Shown here piece by piece: positions 1-8,188 of a DNA stretch of 44,708 nucleotides. Origin of the DNA: an uncultured Prevotellaceae bacterium. Lineage in GTDB: Bacteria > Bacteroidota > Bacteroidia > Bacteroidales > Muribaculaceae. The notes under the pieces were generated by a model. The model was not told the DNA's origin, made no database searches, and saw only the letters and a list, made by a program, of their open reading frames with translations. Each line of letters opens with the position of its first letter. Position 1 is the first letter of the stretch. The stretch lies in the NCBI GenBank assembly GCA_937916085.1, contig CALGGO010000068.1, forward strand, positions 1 to 44,708, given 5' to 3'. A program made the position numbers and the translations under genes.

Positions 1-63
1 CAACTCTCAGGCACCTCAAACAGCGCCTCGTTCTCATAATGGGGCGTATCGGAAGAGACAATT

Positions 64-966
64 TCATCTCTTCCTTTTTACGCCATTATTACCTACCATC
101 TTCGATGCTTGCAAAAGGCATCTTCTGCGGTAGGCATCCTCCTCTTCATCTGGGTTGCGCCCATCCCATCTCAAATCGGATGTCGTACCTCCACCTCCTC
201 CAGATGACGGGATTGGCCTGCCTCCAATAAGAGCATCGGCAATAGCTAGAACCTGGACTCGTAAGGATGGTACACTCAACTGGTCAAGCAACTGGCGATA
301 GGCATAATCTTGCTGATGACTGCTGTCCGTTAGGGATTCGTAGTCACCACGCAATTGATTCAACTCTCGATAGTCTGCCAGCACGTTCTTCTCGCTCTCC
401 CCTACCCATTTGTCCTTGATTTGAGGCACGTCGACGAGCAGAATGTCGCGGCCTGTGATGCGCGCGAGCTGATTCACCGTCTCGGTCTTACCGGTCCCCG
501 GTCCACCATAGAACAAGCACGTGAAAGCGCTGCGGAAGTTGAGCTGCTTCATGCGCTCTAAGATAGCATTGTAGTTCTCTTGCTCGAAAAACTTGGAGAG
601 GTCGCTCACAAGGTGGTTCACCTCGCTGTCGTAGTAGAGTTCTTGGGGGGTTATGTCGGCAACCTCTATCAACTTGAGGCAGTTGCTCTCTATGAGCTCC
701 TCCTCGTCGTTCTCCACTTCGTGCTTCTTTCCCGGTTTCATGCCAGCAAGGAGTAGTTTGCGGCCCTTTGCTGTCAAAGCTATGGCTTCGCTATTTGCGA
801 TACCGTCCTCGCACCAATGCTCCACTATGCCCTTTTTAAAGAGTTCGTGATCCCCGTCCATAAATCCGTATTTCATTTCATTAGCTTCCACTTGGTCGTC
901 GAGATACTGAAGAATGGCACGCGTCTCAAGATAGAGTGGGATAAAGGGGGAGTATGAAAGAGTCAA
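64..966 (-). pseudogene. Truncated AAA ATPase fused to a foreign glycine-rich tail
   Basis: The first ~195 residues are the end of an N-terminal domain followed by the start of an AAA+ ATPase core, with a clear Walker A (GGPGTGKTET) and the GESEKN segment that follows it. Walker B, sensor and arginine-finger regions are missing. At about position 370-385 the frame runs into an unrelated ~105-residue tail with a Q/L-rich helix, a run of five glycines and an Arg-rich end (DEEEDAYRRRCLLQ, KRKR). From memory this tail resembles the C-terminus of Bacteroidetes mobilisation/relaxase proteins; that is an inference. The only start is a TTG directly after an in-frame TAA, so the 5' end is also lost. 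The product cannot be an active ATPase. It is best read as a recombination scar. Confidence 0.6.
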
Positions 967-998
967 TTATGATATTCAAAGCGGTTATCATACTCCTC

Positions 999-1062
999 AG
1001 TCGCTTCGCGACAGCGGATTCCTCCCCTGCCTGAGGGGAGGTGCCGTAGGCGGAGGGGAGGG
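999..1062. repeat. Hairpin-rich intergenic repeat
   Basis: Two small perfect hairpins sit side by side: GTCGC/GCGAC (1000-1012) and CCTCCCCT/AGGGGAGG (1021-1041). A GGCGGAGGGGAGGG tract follows. The composition is unlike the AT-rich gaps elsewhere. The rest of the 967-1326 gap holds only the palindrome at 1233 and no supportable gene. Confidence 0.55.
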
Positions 1063-1232
1063 AGCTTTAGAGGAGCAGCTGATTACCAGCGACTTATTTT
1101 CGTCGAACTCACGTAAATAGATCTGTATCATTCCAAAGAACATAATTTTTCATGCTGCCCTCAGATGACGAGTTTATGTTTCTTATGTTCAAAAAAGCGA
1201 AATTTAACGCGAGGCTGTGTCAATGAATAATC

Positions 1233-1259
1233 TGAAACAACAGATTATCTGTTGTTTCA
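1233..1259. repeat. Perfect 27-bp palindrome
   Basis: TGAAACAACAGAT and its exact reverse complement are separated by one base. The right arm runs on into CACGTC, so it contains a TGTTTCACGT half-site like that of parS. It lies downstream of the glycosyltransferase gene, and could be a terminator stem (no clear U-tract) or a protein-binding palindrome. Confidence 0.6.
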
Positions 1260-1326
1260 CGTCTTGAGGGGAAAGTGAATGGAGACCTAGATGCGTGTGC
1301 CGAGAAGCACCTCTCCCCTACTCTAC

Positions 1327-2433
1327 TTAATTGTTTAACAGATTGTTATATAGTGTTGTAATCTTATTGTAGAATGTTTCGTAATTGAGTTTGGAGTCGA
1401 AATCTTGCTTGGCTTGTGCGCCCAGTCTTGTCCTGAACTCCTTGTCGTTGCACAGCATCTTGATGGCCTCGGCGAGCTGCTCGGGATTGTTGGGTTTCAC
1501 CAGCAATCCATTCTCCCGGTCAACGACATACTCGGGTTGCGCACCGTTGTTGGTGGTGATAATTGGTTTGCCATGCTTCATATACTCGAGGTTGCTTATG
1601 CCCTGTACCTCGGCAATGGACGATGGCTGCACACCGAAGTCACACTGTTTGAGATAATCATGTATATTGCGCTGAAAGCCAAGCAGTTTAACATTTGAAA
1701 CAAGTTTGTTCTCAATAATGAAACTCTTTATTAGCGACATGGCTTTAGGCTGCCCCTCGCCTATCAGCACCATTTTGTAGGAATCTCTATCAATGTGGGT
1801 CAAAGCTTTAAGCAGCACGTCAACACCCTTGTCCTTGCACAAACGGCTGTGGAACATGATTAATGCCTGGTCATCGCGCATCTTAAGTTCGGTCCTTAAA
1901 TTTGGCACATGGGCATGGGCACTGGTGTCGGTATTGAGCACGCTCTCGGGGATGACCAGTGTCTGCTGCTTCTTGACACGAGGCGCATGCATGGTGAAGT
2001 AGTCATAGGCAAACTGTGACACAAACACATATTGGTCAATGCTGCGATAAATCTTCTTCGACACATAATTAAAGGTGGGTCGCTTTAGGCCATGAGGTGT
2101 GAAAACGACCTTAGTGTTTGGGTTGTCGCTAATGATGCGCGCCATCACGGCAGTGAGCGCGTCGCGATAGGTGTGAACATGCACGATGTTCTTGCCTTTC
2201 TTCAGCATACGAGCGAGCCTTACCGGACTGTCGAAATCCCTGATGCCCTTGAGTGGCAAGATAGATACCGGTATGTCCATCTTTTGAAACTGTTCTATGA
2301 TGTTGTCGTGCTTGGCACTCACCACCTCTACATAGAAATTTGGGTCGTGACGCATGTGCGCCACCAGGTCGCTAGCATATCGCTCTGCCCCACCCCATGC
2401 CTTGTTAGAAACTATGTGGAAAACATTAATCAT
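1327..2433 (-). CDS. Glycosyltransferase family 4
   Basis: A 368-residue GT-B fold enzyme that transfers a sugar from a nucleotide donor, probably in surface polysaccharide or glycolipid synthesis at the inner face of the membrane. The N-terminus has the acceptor-domain pattern NVFHIVSNKAWGGAERYA. The donor half carries LIGEGQ and the GT4 E-x7-E signature (AEVQGISNLEYMKHGKPII, about residues 275-293). The length is normal for GT4 and there is no membrane anchor. It stands alone, 359 bp downstream of uvrC on the same strand. That gap holds only AT-rich sequence and the repeat at 2745-2800. Donor and acceptor cannot be told from sequence. Confidence 0.88.
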   Translation of the reverse strand: MINVFHIVSNKAWGGAERYASDLVAHMRHDPNFYVEVVSAKHDNIIEQFQKMDIPVSILPLKGIRDFDSPVRLARMLKKGKNIVHVHTYRDALTAVMARIISDNPNTKVVFTPHGLKRPTFNYVSKKIYRSIDQYVFVSQFAYDYFTMHAPRVKKQQTLVIPESVLNTDTSAHAHVPNLRTELKMRDDQALIMFHSRLCKDKGVDVLLKALTHIDRDSYKMVLIGEGQPKAMSLIKSFIIENKLVSNVKLLGFQRNIHDYLKQCDFGVQPSSIAEVQGISNLEYMKHGKPIITTNNGAQPEYVVDRENGLLVKPNNPEQLAEAIKMLCNDKEFRTRLGAQAKQDFDSKLNYETFYNKITTLYNNLLNN

Positions 2434-2744
2434 GATAATGCGTTTTTAAGTCTGAGAGAAGTCCTACTCCCCTATTTTAAAATTTTTCACGAAGATAGCG
2501 TTTTTTTCTCAATTAGTAAAAAGAAAGAGATTTTTTTTGAGAAAGACCACTAAAAATAAGCGATTGAGATCCGCATATTCCCCGAAAAGCGAGAAAAAAC
2601 TCAAAAAAATGCCACCAAAATGCGATTTAAAATGGAAAATAATGACAAAATACACTGGGAACCAAATATTTAAGCAGCCAAAACTCCTGTTTTAAAAATT
2701 GATTCAGAAAAAACAGAAAAACGCACCACTCCCCTACTTTTAAC

Positions 2745-2800
2745 TATAACTATGAACTCTGAATTATAAACTGAAAAACTGAAAACTGAGAACTATGAAC
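2745..2800. repeat. Short degenerate repeat (AACTATGAACT / AACTGAAAACTG) at the uvrC stop
   Basis: Overlapping near-copies of ACTATGAACT, ACTGAAAACTG and ACTGAGAACT. The same word family recurs at 7338-7416, 7868-7898 and 33364-33398. On the minus strand its AGTTCATAG word provides the last two serines and the stop codon of uvrC. Confidence 0.7.
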
Positions 2801-4619
2801 TCTTAACTTCCAAAAGTGCCTCGACAACTATTTTAGCTTTGGCTGCTCCAATGACGAGTGCAATCTCATCCTCGCTAGCCGCCTTGATGCGTTTCACGCT
2901 CTTGAAATGCTTGAGCAATGCCACGCGAGTCTTGGGACCAATTCCCTTGATGTCATCGAGGGCGCTGCGCACTTGTGACTTACTGCGCTTGTTGCGGTGA
3001 TGCGTGATGCCAAAGCGGTGAGCCTCGTCACGAAGTCGTTGGATAACTCTTAACGTCTCGCTATTTTTGTCAATGTAAAGAGGCACCGAGTCCCCTGGAA
3101 AAAATATCTCGTCGAGGCGCTTGGCAATGCCTATGGTGGCGATTGTGCCTCTCAATCCCAACTCGTCGAGCACCTCAACAGCGGTATTAAGCTGGCCTTT
3201 TCCGCCGTCCACCACAAGTAGTTGAGGCAACTCGGCACCCTCGTTGAGAAGTCGTGTGTAGCGCCGCCCTATCACCTCACGCATCTGCGCATAATCATCT
3301 AAGCCATCGGCTGTCTTAATGTTGAAATGACGGTAGTCCTTCTTCGATGGCTTAGCGTTTCTAAACACCACGCACGACGCCACGGCATTGGTTCCCGATA
3401 TGCTGCTGTTGTCGAAGCACTCGATGTGTCGCGGCAGTTCGTTCAGATGCAGGTCTTTCATCATGGTGGTTAGGGTGCGTGTGGCACGCTGCTCGGGATT
3501 TAGTTTCTCCATCATCTTGAGTTTTTCGGTGCGGTATTGCTCGGCATTTTTCAGCGAAATCGCCACTAGTTTGCGCTTGTCGCCCCGCTGCGGCACCACA
3601 TAGTCGATGCCATCAATCTCAAAATCTGGGACAATATTGACCAAAATTTCCTTCACACGGTCGTGCTTGTAGGTGTCGCTGAAGCGCTCCCGCATATCTC
3701 GCACTGCAGTGGAAAGAATCTCCTCGGCAGTCTCGTCCGATCCCGCATCCTGGAATTTATACTCCACCGTCATGCTCTGCACAATCGCCCCGTTGCGCAC
3801 ATGCATAAAATTGACGTAGGCAGCACCCTCGTCACGCACTATCGAGAATACATCCACATTGTGGATAGTGGGGTTTACAATCACCGATTTCGCACGATAA
3901 TTCTCAAGCAACAGGAACTTGCGTTTCAGGATTTCGGCCTCCTCAAATTTCAGTTCTTCGGCTCTTGCCATGATTTCCTGCATCAAGAAATCACTCACTT
4001 GCTTGGTGTCGCCATTGAGGATTTTGGTGATGTTTTCGATATATCCCGAATATGTTTCATGTGAAACAATTCCCTGACAACATCCCTCGCAGTTCTTGAT
4101 GTGGTATTGCAGACAGAGTTTGTATTTGCGGTTTTCCACATTTTCCTGCGTGAGCTGATGTCGGCAGGTGCGGATAGGGTAGAGCTGTTTAAGAGTGTCA
4201 ACCAATGTGTGCGCCACCTCAGCTTTAGGGTACGGTCCGAAGTATTTAGCGCCTTTAGTGTGCTTTTCACGGGTGAGAAAAACGCGTGGAAAAAGCTCCT
4301 TTGTTACACAAATCCAGGGATAGGACTTATCGTCTTTGAGCAGCACGTTATAGCGCGGCTGGTATTCTTTTATAAGGTTTGCCTCAAGGTCAAGAGCTTC
4401 CTCCTCGCTATTGACGACGATATATTTCATGTCCCAGATGTTACGCACCAGCAGATTGGTGCGCACCACCGGATGCACACGGTTGAAGTAGGAGCTGACT
4501 CGCCGTTTCAGGTTCTTGGCCTTGCCCACATAGATGACTGTGCCTTCACGGTTCAGGTATTGATACACACCTGGACTGGAGGGCAACAGCGATATTTTCA
4601 TCTTCAACTCGTCGCGCAC
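2793..4619 (-). CDS. uvrC: UvrABC excinuclease subunit C
   Basis: UvrC makes the dual incisions during nucleotide excision repair, working with UvrB on damaged DNA. The protein starts with a GIY-YIG nuclease domain (PGVYQYL...VIYVGKAKNLKRRV, about residues 12-45). A UVR helix follows (about 195-225), then the UvrC RNase H-like domain (CFDNSSISGTNAVASCVVF, VVDGGKGQL) and a C-terminal helix-hairpin-helix (DDIKGIGPKTRVALLKHF). I place the start at the GTG at 4619, giving 609 residues. The longer frame to 4697 only translates the TCTAGA-rich repeat and has no family counterpart. The C-terminal SS-stop is encoded by an intergenic repeat. It follows apt in a leftward block ybeY-mnmG-apt-uvrC. A parS-like palindrome lies within the gene. 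Confidence 0.95.
   Translation of the reverse strand: MRDELKMKISLLPSSPGVYQYLNREGTVIYVGKAKNLKRRVSSYFNRVHPVVRTNLLVRNIWDMKYIVVNSEEEALDLEANLIKEYQPRYNVLLKDDKSYPWICVTKELFPRVFLTREKHTKGAKYFGPYPKAEVAHTLVDTLKQLYPIRTCRHQLTQENVENRKYKLCLQYHIKNCEGCCQGIVSHETYSGYIENITKILNGDTKQVSDFLMQEIMARAEELKFEEAEILKRKFLLLENYRAKSVIVNPTIHNVDVFSIVRDEGAAYVNFMHVRNGAIVQSMTVEYKFQDAGSDETAEEILSTAVRDMRERFSDTYKHDRVKEILVNIVPDFEIDGIDYVVPQRGDKRKLVAISLKNAEQYRTEKLKMMEKLNPEQRATRTLTTMMKDLHLNELPRHIECFDNSSISGTNAVASCVVFRNAKPSKKDYRHFNIKTADGLDDYAQMREVIGRRYTRLLNEGAELPQLLVVDGGKGQLNTAVEVLDELGLRGTIATIGIAKRLDEIFFPGDSVPLYIDKNSETLRVIQRLRDEAHRFGITHHRNKRSKSQVRSALDDIKGIGPKTRVALLKHFKSVKRIKAASEDEIALVIGAAKAKIVVEALLEVKSS
4053..4068. other. parS-like palindrome inside uvrC
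   Basis: TGTTTCATGTGAAACA differs from the canonical ParB-binding parS sequence (TGTTTCACGTGAAACA) at one central base. It is embedded in uvrC coding sequence about 1.3 kb from a perfect copy. parS sites inside genes are common near bacterial origins. Confidence 0.6.
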
Positions 4620-4639
4620 AGAAATGATTATTTTAGTTA

Positions 4640-4772
4640 TATGTTTTTTTTTAGATCTTCTAGAAATACTAGATTTTCTAGACATTCTAGATATCAATTG
4701 TTCATTATGAATTATGCATTAAAGAAAGGCGCAGCCAAATTGTGCATTATGAATTATGCATTGTGCATTAAA
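4640..4772. repeat. Composite intergenic repeat (TCTAGA words, CATTATGAATTATGCATT, AAAGGCGCAGCC)
   Basis: Several interrupted TCTAGA/CTAGAT words are followed by two copies of the ATTATGAATTATGCATT word. Between those copies sits AAAGGCGCAGCCAAA. A nearly identical core (AAAAGGCGCAGCCCAA) lies at 7326-7342, and the TCTAGA part resembles 36763-36796. It separates apt from uvrC and makes a spurious N-terminal extension of uvrC. Confidence 0.65.
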
Positions 4773-5312
4773 TCATTCTCCCTCGAAGTCGAAGAGTGAG
4801 GTCACTTCCACATCGGGGAAGAGGTCACGGCCTTTGAGGTCCACGAGTTCGCAGATGAAGTTGATATAAACCTTTGCGGGGTTCATGGTTCTTACCAAGT
4901 CGAGAGCAGCAGCCATAGTGCCGCCTGTCGCGAGCAGGTCGTCGTGCATGAGCACAACGTCGTTCTCGCCAATGGAATCTTCGTGAATCTCGATGGTGTC
5001 CTCGCCATATTCCTTAGTATAAGTTTTCTTGATGGTCTTTGCGGGGAGTTTGCCGGGCTTGCGCAGCGGCACGAAACCAGCACCCAGGCGTTCGGCAAGG
5101 ATAGCTCCAAAGATAAATCCACGCGCCTCGATGCCCACCACCTTGGTAACGCCTTTGTCCTTATAGAGTTCGGTCAACGCGTCACACATTATGCTTAGAG
5201 CCTCAGGATCCTTGAATGCCGTGGTGAGATCTTTGAACTGTATGCCTTTCACGGGGAAGTCGGGGATGTTCCTTACTTTACTTTTTACTAATTCTATTTT
5301 TTCTTTTTCCAT
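4773..5312 (-). CDS. apt: Adenine phosphoribosyltransferase
   Basis: Apt salvages adenine with PRPP to give AMP in the cytoplasm. The 179-residue length is normal for Apt. It shows GIQFKDLT near the N-terminus, the EARGFIFGAILA purine-site segment and the PRPP-binding loop in the form VLMHDDLLATGGTMAAAL (about residues 118-135; family consensus VDDLLATGGT). Loop residues RKPGKLP are also present. It lies between mnmG and uvrC on the same strand, with a parS palindrome in the 110-bp gap to mnmG. No own promoter is obvious. Confidence 0.95.
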   Translation of the reverse strand: MEKEKIELVKSKVRNIPDFPVKGIQFKDLTTAFKDPEALSIMCDALTELYKDKGVTKVVGIEARGFIFGAILAERLGAGFVPLRKPGKLPAKTIKKTYTKEYGEDTIEIHEDSIGENDVVLMHDDLLATGGTMAAALDLVRTMNPAKVYINFICELVDLKGRDLFPDVEVTSLFDFEGE

Positions 5313-5396
5313 AACGGTGAATTATTTTGTTTTTGATTTTCGTCTTTAAGTAGGGAGAGGTTGAATATTTGGGATGGCGAGAGGGGAGTGGTGGAT

Positions 5397-5412
5397 TGTT
5401 TCACGTGAAACA
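5397..5412. other. Perfect parS centromere-like site
   Basis: TGTTTCACGTGAAACA is an exact 16-bp palindrome identical to the widely conserved parS consensus bound by chromosomal ParB (Spo0J). It sits in the apt-mnmG gap, 11 bp beyond the mnmG stop. parS sites usually cluster near the replication origin, so the site suggests origin-proximal position. The identity is seen directly; ParB binding is inferred. Confidence 0.85.
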
Positions 5413-5422
5413 TTTTCATCAT

Positions 5423-7300
5423 TTATCGCCCCATGAGGATGAGCAGGATGTTGATGTCGCTCGGCGATATGCCTGGGATGCGTGATGCCTGACCGATGGT
5501 CTCAGGGTCAATCTTTGCCAACTTCTGCCGTGCCTCGGTAGAGATTTGGAGGATAGTGGAGTAGTCAAATCGACCCTTTATCCTCACCTGTTCGAGTCGG
5601 CCTATCTTCTCGGCAATCATCTCCTCGCGCTGGATGTAGCCGTGATACTTGATTTTTATCTCGGCAGCCTCCACAATCTCGTCGCGGCGTGCCTCCTCGA
5701 GGGAGTCGATCTTGTCACGGAGTGCAGGTATGAACAGCGCAAGTTGTTGAATGTCAAACTGTGGGCGCAGAAGCAGGTCATAGAGTTTATAACCTTGTTT
5801 AAGTGGTTGTAAACCAGCCTCTTCTAATGCAGGATTTATAATTGCTGCCTTTACCGAGAAGTCACGGGCAAACTGCACTAAATCTTCTACTTGTTCTCTT
5901 TTTCGCAGCATCAGGTCATAGCGTTCCTGGGTGGCGAGACCCAACTCATAACCACGTGGCGTGAGGCGCATATCGGCATCGTCTTGACGCAGCAAGATGC
6001 GGTGCTCGGCGCGTGACGTGAACATGCGGTAGGGTTCATCAACACCCTTCGTCACCAAGTCATCGATAAGCACACCAATATATGCCTCGTCGCGGCTGAG
6101 CACAAACGGTTCTTTACCGTTGATGCTCTGGTGGGCGTTGATGCCCGCCATGAGTCCCTGTCCCGCCGCCTCCTCATAGCCTGTGGTGCCGTTTACCTGA
6201 CCAGCGAAGAACAAATACTTCACAAGTTTGGTCTCAAGCGTGTGAGTGAGTTGGCGTGGGTCGAAAAAGTCATATTCTATGGCATAGCCGGGGCGATAAA
6301 CTTGTGCGTTGCGCAGCGCGGGAATCTTGCTCAGAGCCTCAATCTGCACATCCCAGGGCATCGACGACGAGAAGCCGTTGAGATACATTTCCTGGGTGGT
6401 CTCGCCCTCGGGTTCGATGAATAGCTGGTGTGAGTCTTTGTCGGGGAAGGTAACCAATTTGGTCTCGATGCTGGGGCAATAGCGTGGTCCAACGCTCTGA
6501 ATCTGACCGTTGTAGAGAGGAGAGTAGGGGAGTCCTTCGTGAAGAACCTGATGCACCTCTTCGTTGGTATATACTATCCAGCAAGGGCGTTGTTTGAGTT
6601 CGCTGCGGATGTCTGGCAGATAGGAGAAATGGTGGAAGTCTCTCTCGCCGTCCTGACGCTGCGCCTGGCTGTAGTCGATGGTGCGGGCATCGAGGCGAAC
6701 GGGCGTGCCAGTCTTCATGCGGTTGGCACTGAAGCCCAGTTCCACCAACTGCTCGGTGATGCCGTGTGACGCGGGTTCCGACACTCTGCCGCCCTCCACC
6801 TGTACGCTGCCCACATGCATCAGCCCGTTCAAGAAAGTGCCTGCCGTGAGGACTACCGCCTTAGCATTGAAAGTGACTCCAAAAGCGGTCTTCACGCCTT
6901 TTACCGTGCCGTCTTCAATAACGAGGCTGGTGGCGCTGTCCTGCCACATATATAGATTAGGTGTGGCGTCAAGGATTTTGCGCCAGTTTTCGATGAAACG
7001 TGTGCGGTCGCTCTGACTGCGCGGACTCCACATCGCCGGTCCCTTGCTGCGGTTGAGCATGCGGAACTGGATTGACGAACGGTCGGTGACGATGCCCATC
7101 TGGCCGCCTAGCGCGTCAATCTCGCGCACTATCTGCCCCTTGGCGATGCCGCCAACGGCAGGGTTGCAGCTCATTTGCGCCACCTTGTTCATGTCGATGG
7201 TGACGAGTAGGGTAGTGGACCCCAGCCGCGCGGCAGCGCAAGCCGCCTCGCAGCCGGCATGACCGGCACCAATCACTATCACGTCGTAATCGTATCTCAT
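5423..7300 (-). CDS. mnmG: tRNA uridine-5-carboxymethylaminomethyl modification enzyme, FAD-binding subunit
   Basis: MnmG (GidA) works with the GTPase MnmE to install the cmnm5 group on wobble U34 of several tRNAs, using FAD and methylene-tetrahydrofolate. The protein has full length (625 residues). It shows the N-terminal Rossmann motif VIGAGHAGCEAA, MSCNPAVGGIAKG, GTTGYEEAAGQG and FTSRAEHRILLRQDDAD, and ends in the family's helical C-terminal domain. The start ATG at 7300 gives the family's usual MRYDYDVIVIGAG beginning. It is flanked by ybeY upstream and apt downstream on the same strand. In many bacteria mnmG is close to oriC, which fits the adjacent parS. Confidence 0.97.
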   Translation of the reverse strand: MRYDYDVIVIGAGHAGCEAACAAARLGSTTLLVTIDMNKVAQMSCNPAVGGIAKGQIVREIDALGGQMGIVTDRSSIQFRMLNRSKGPAMWSPRSQSDRTRFIENWRKILDATPNLYMWQDSATSLVIEDGTVKGVKTAFGVTFNAKAVVLTAGTFLNGLMHVGSVQVEGGRVSEPASHGITEQLVELGFSANRMKTGTPVRLDARTIDYSQAQRQDGERDFHHFSYLPDIRSELKQRPCWIVYTNEEVHQVLHEGLPYSPLYNGQIQSVGPRYCPSIETKLVTFPDKDSHQLFIEPEGETTQEMYLNGFSSSMPWDVQIEALSKIPALRNAQVYRPGYAIEYDFFDPRQLTHTLETKLVKYLFFAGQVNGTTGYEEAAGQGLMAGINAHQSINGKEPFVLSRDEAYIGVLIDDLVTKGVDEPYRMFTSRAEHRILLRQDDADMRLTPRGYELGLATQERYDLMLRKREQVEDLVQFARDFSVKAAIINPALEEAGLQPLKQGYKLYDLLLRPQFDIQQLALFIPALRDKIDSLEEARRDEIVEAAEIKIKYHGYIQREEMIAEKIGRLEQVRIKGRFDYSTILQISTEARQKLAKIDPETIGQASRIPGISPSDINILLILMGR

Positions 7301-7337
7301 CTGTTTGAAGTTGTCAGTTTTATTAAAAGGCGCAGCC

Positions 7338-7416
7338 CAACTATGAACTATTAACTGTGAACTATGAACTGTGAACTGTGAACTATGAACTGTGAACTAT
7401 GAACTGTGAACTATCA
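7338..7416. repeat. Tandem 7/14-bp repeat (AACTATGAACTGTG) covering the ybeY stop
   Basis: About five to six units alternate GAACTATGAACTGTG and GAACTGTG. The array extends into the 3' end of ybeY and encodes its last residues and stop codon. It is related to the words at 2745-2800. Confidence 0.8.
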
Positions 7417-7826
7417 AGCATTGCCAATGCTTCGTTCTCGTGCTGCTCCATTATCTCGCGCTCGCCCGGACCCTTGTCGTTGATGCCACACAAGTGCAGC
7501 ACGCCGTGGATAATGACTCGCAGCAGTTCGCCGTCATAGTCCACGCCAAGCTGCTCGGCGTTGCTGCGCACCGTGTCGAGCGAAATCACCATATCGCCGC
7601 TAATGCGATGTATGTTGCTGTAGTCGAAGGTGATGATATCGGTATAGTAGTCGTGCTGGAGGAACTGCTTATTGGTAGCCAAGATGTACTCATCATCGCA
7701 GAACACGTAGGTGAGCGCACCCACTGCCCTGCCATGATTGCGAGCCACAGCCTCAATCCAAGCGCTAACCTTCACTTGGTCAATACGAGGCATCTCAACC
7801 CCCTCTGTCATAAAGTTCACTTCCAT
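7383..7826 (-). CDS. ybeY: Endoribonuclease / rRNA maturation factor YbeY
   Basis: YbeY is a zinc-dependent protein needed for 16S rRNA 3'-end maturation and ribosome quality control. It carries the HGVLHLCG metal-binding motif (about residues 108-115). The canonical third ligand of HGxLHLxGxDH is not present: the text reads GINDKGPGE. My recollection is that Bacteroidetes members share this form. The segment FLQHDYYTDIITFDY is typical of Bacteroidetes YbeY. The start MEVNFMTEGVEMP matches the family. The last ~9 residues (SSQFIVHSS) are encoded by the tandem repeat downstream. A -7 promoter element lies at 7855-7862, and mnmG follows 82 bp on. Confidence 0.93.
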   Translation of the reverse strand: MEVNFMTEGVEMPRIDQVKVSAWIEAVARNHGRAVGALTYVFCDDEYILATNKQFLQHDYYTDIITFDYSNIHRISGDMVISLDTVRSNAEQLGVDYDGELLRVIIHGVLHLCGINDKGPGEREIMEQHENEALAMLDSSQFIVHSS

Positions 7827-7854
7827 ATCTCAGCTTCCCACAAAAAACAAGATG

Positions 7855-7862
7855 CAAAGATA
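7855..7862 (-). promoter_or_regulatory. Promoter -7 element for ybeY-mnmG
   Basis: CAAAGATA on the plus strand reads TATCTTTG on the minus strand, an exact match to the Bacteroidetes -7 motif TAnnTTTG. It is followed by GCA and is ~30 bp upstream of the ybeY start. No clean -33 TTG is visible. Confidence 0.6.
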
Positions 7863-8188
7863 ATAAATAGTTTTCAGTTATCAGTTATCAGTTGTGAGTT
7901 TTTTGGTTTTTATTGCCGAGCATATTTCTTCTCAGGCTTTCTTTCACTATTATATTAATTCTCCTACTAAGGGATTCATCAAAATTGAAAGATAATTATT
8001 CTATTTAAATTACCAAAATAAAATTACCAAAAAATAATAATTCTGTTAATTTTTACTCTAAAATAATTATACACAGGTATATAAGTCTTTATAAAAAGAC
8101 TATTTTTTAGCTCTTATTTATCCACGAAACACCAAAAATACCATTTCGTGAACGAATAAAGACTATAATTTTTGAATCTAGGATTTTT
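7863..8188. other. AT-rich gene-free gap with two DnaA-box-like 9-mers
   Basis: No gene is supported in this 330-bp gap. It starts with TTATCAGTTATCAGTT repeats, then becomes extremely AT-rich. It contains TTATACACA at 8067-8075 (matches TTWTNCACA exactly) and TTATCCACG at 8118-8126 (one mismatch to TTATCCACA). It could be part of a replication origin or simply an AT-rich spacer. Confidence 0.35.

Noticed and set aside
4620..4697. 26-residue N-terminal extension of uvrC
   Set aside because: It translates the TCTAGA repeat (SRMSRKSSISRRS) and has no counterpart in UvrC. The GTG at 4619 fits the GIY-YIG start.
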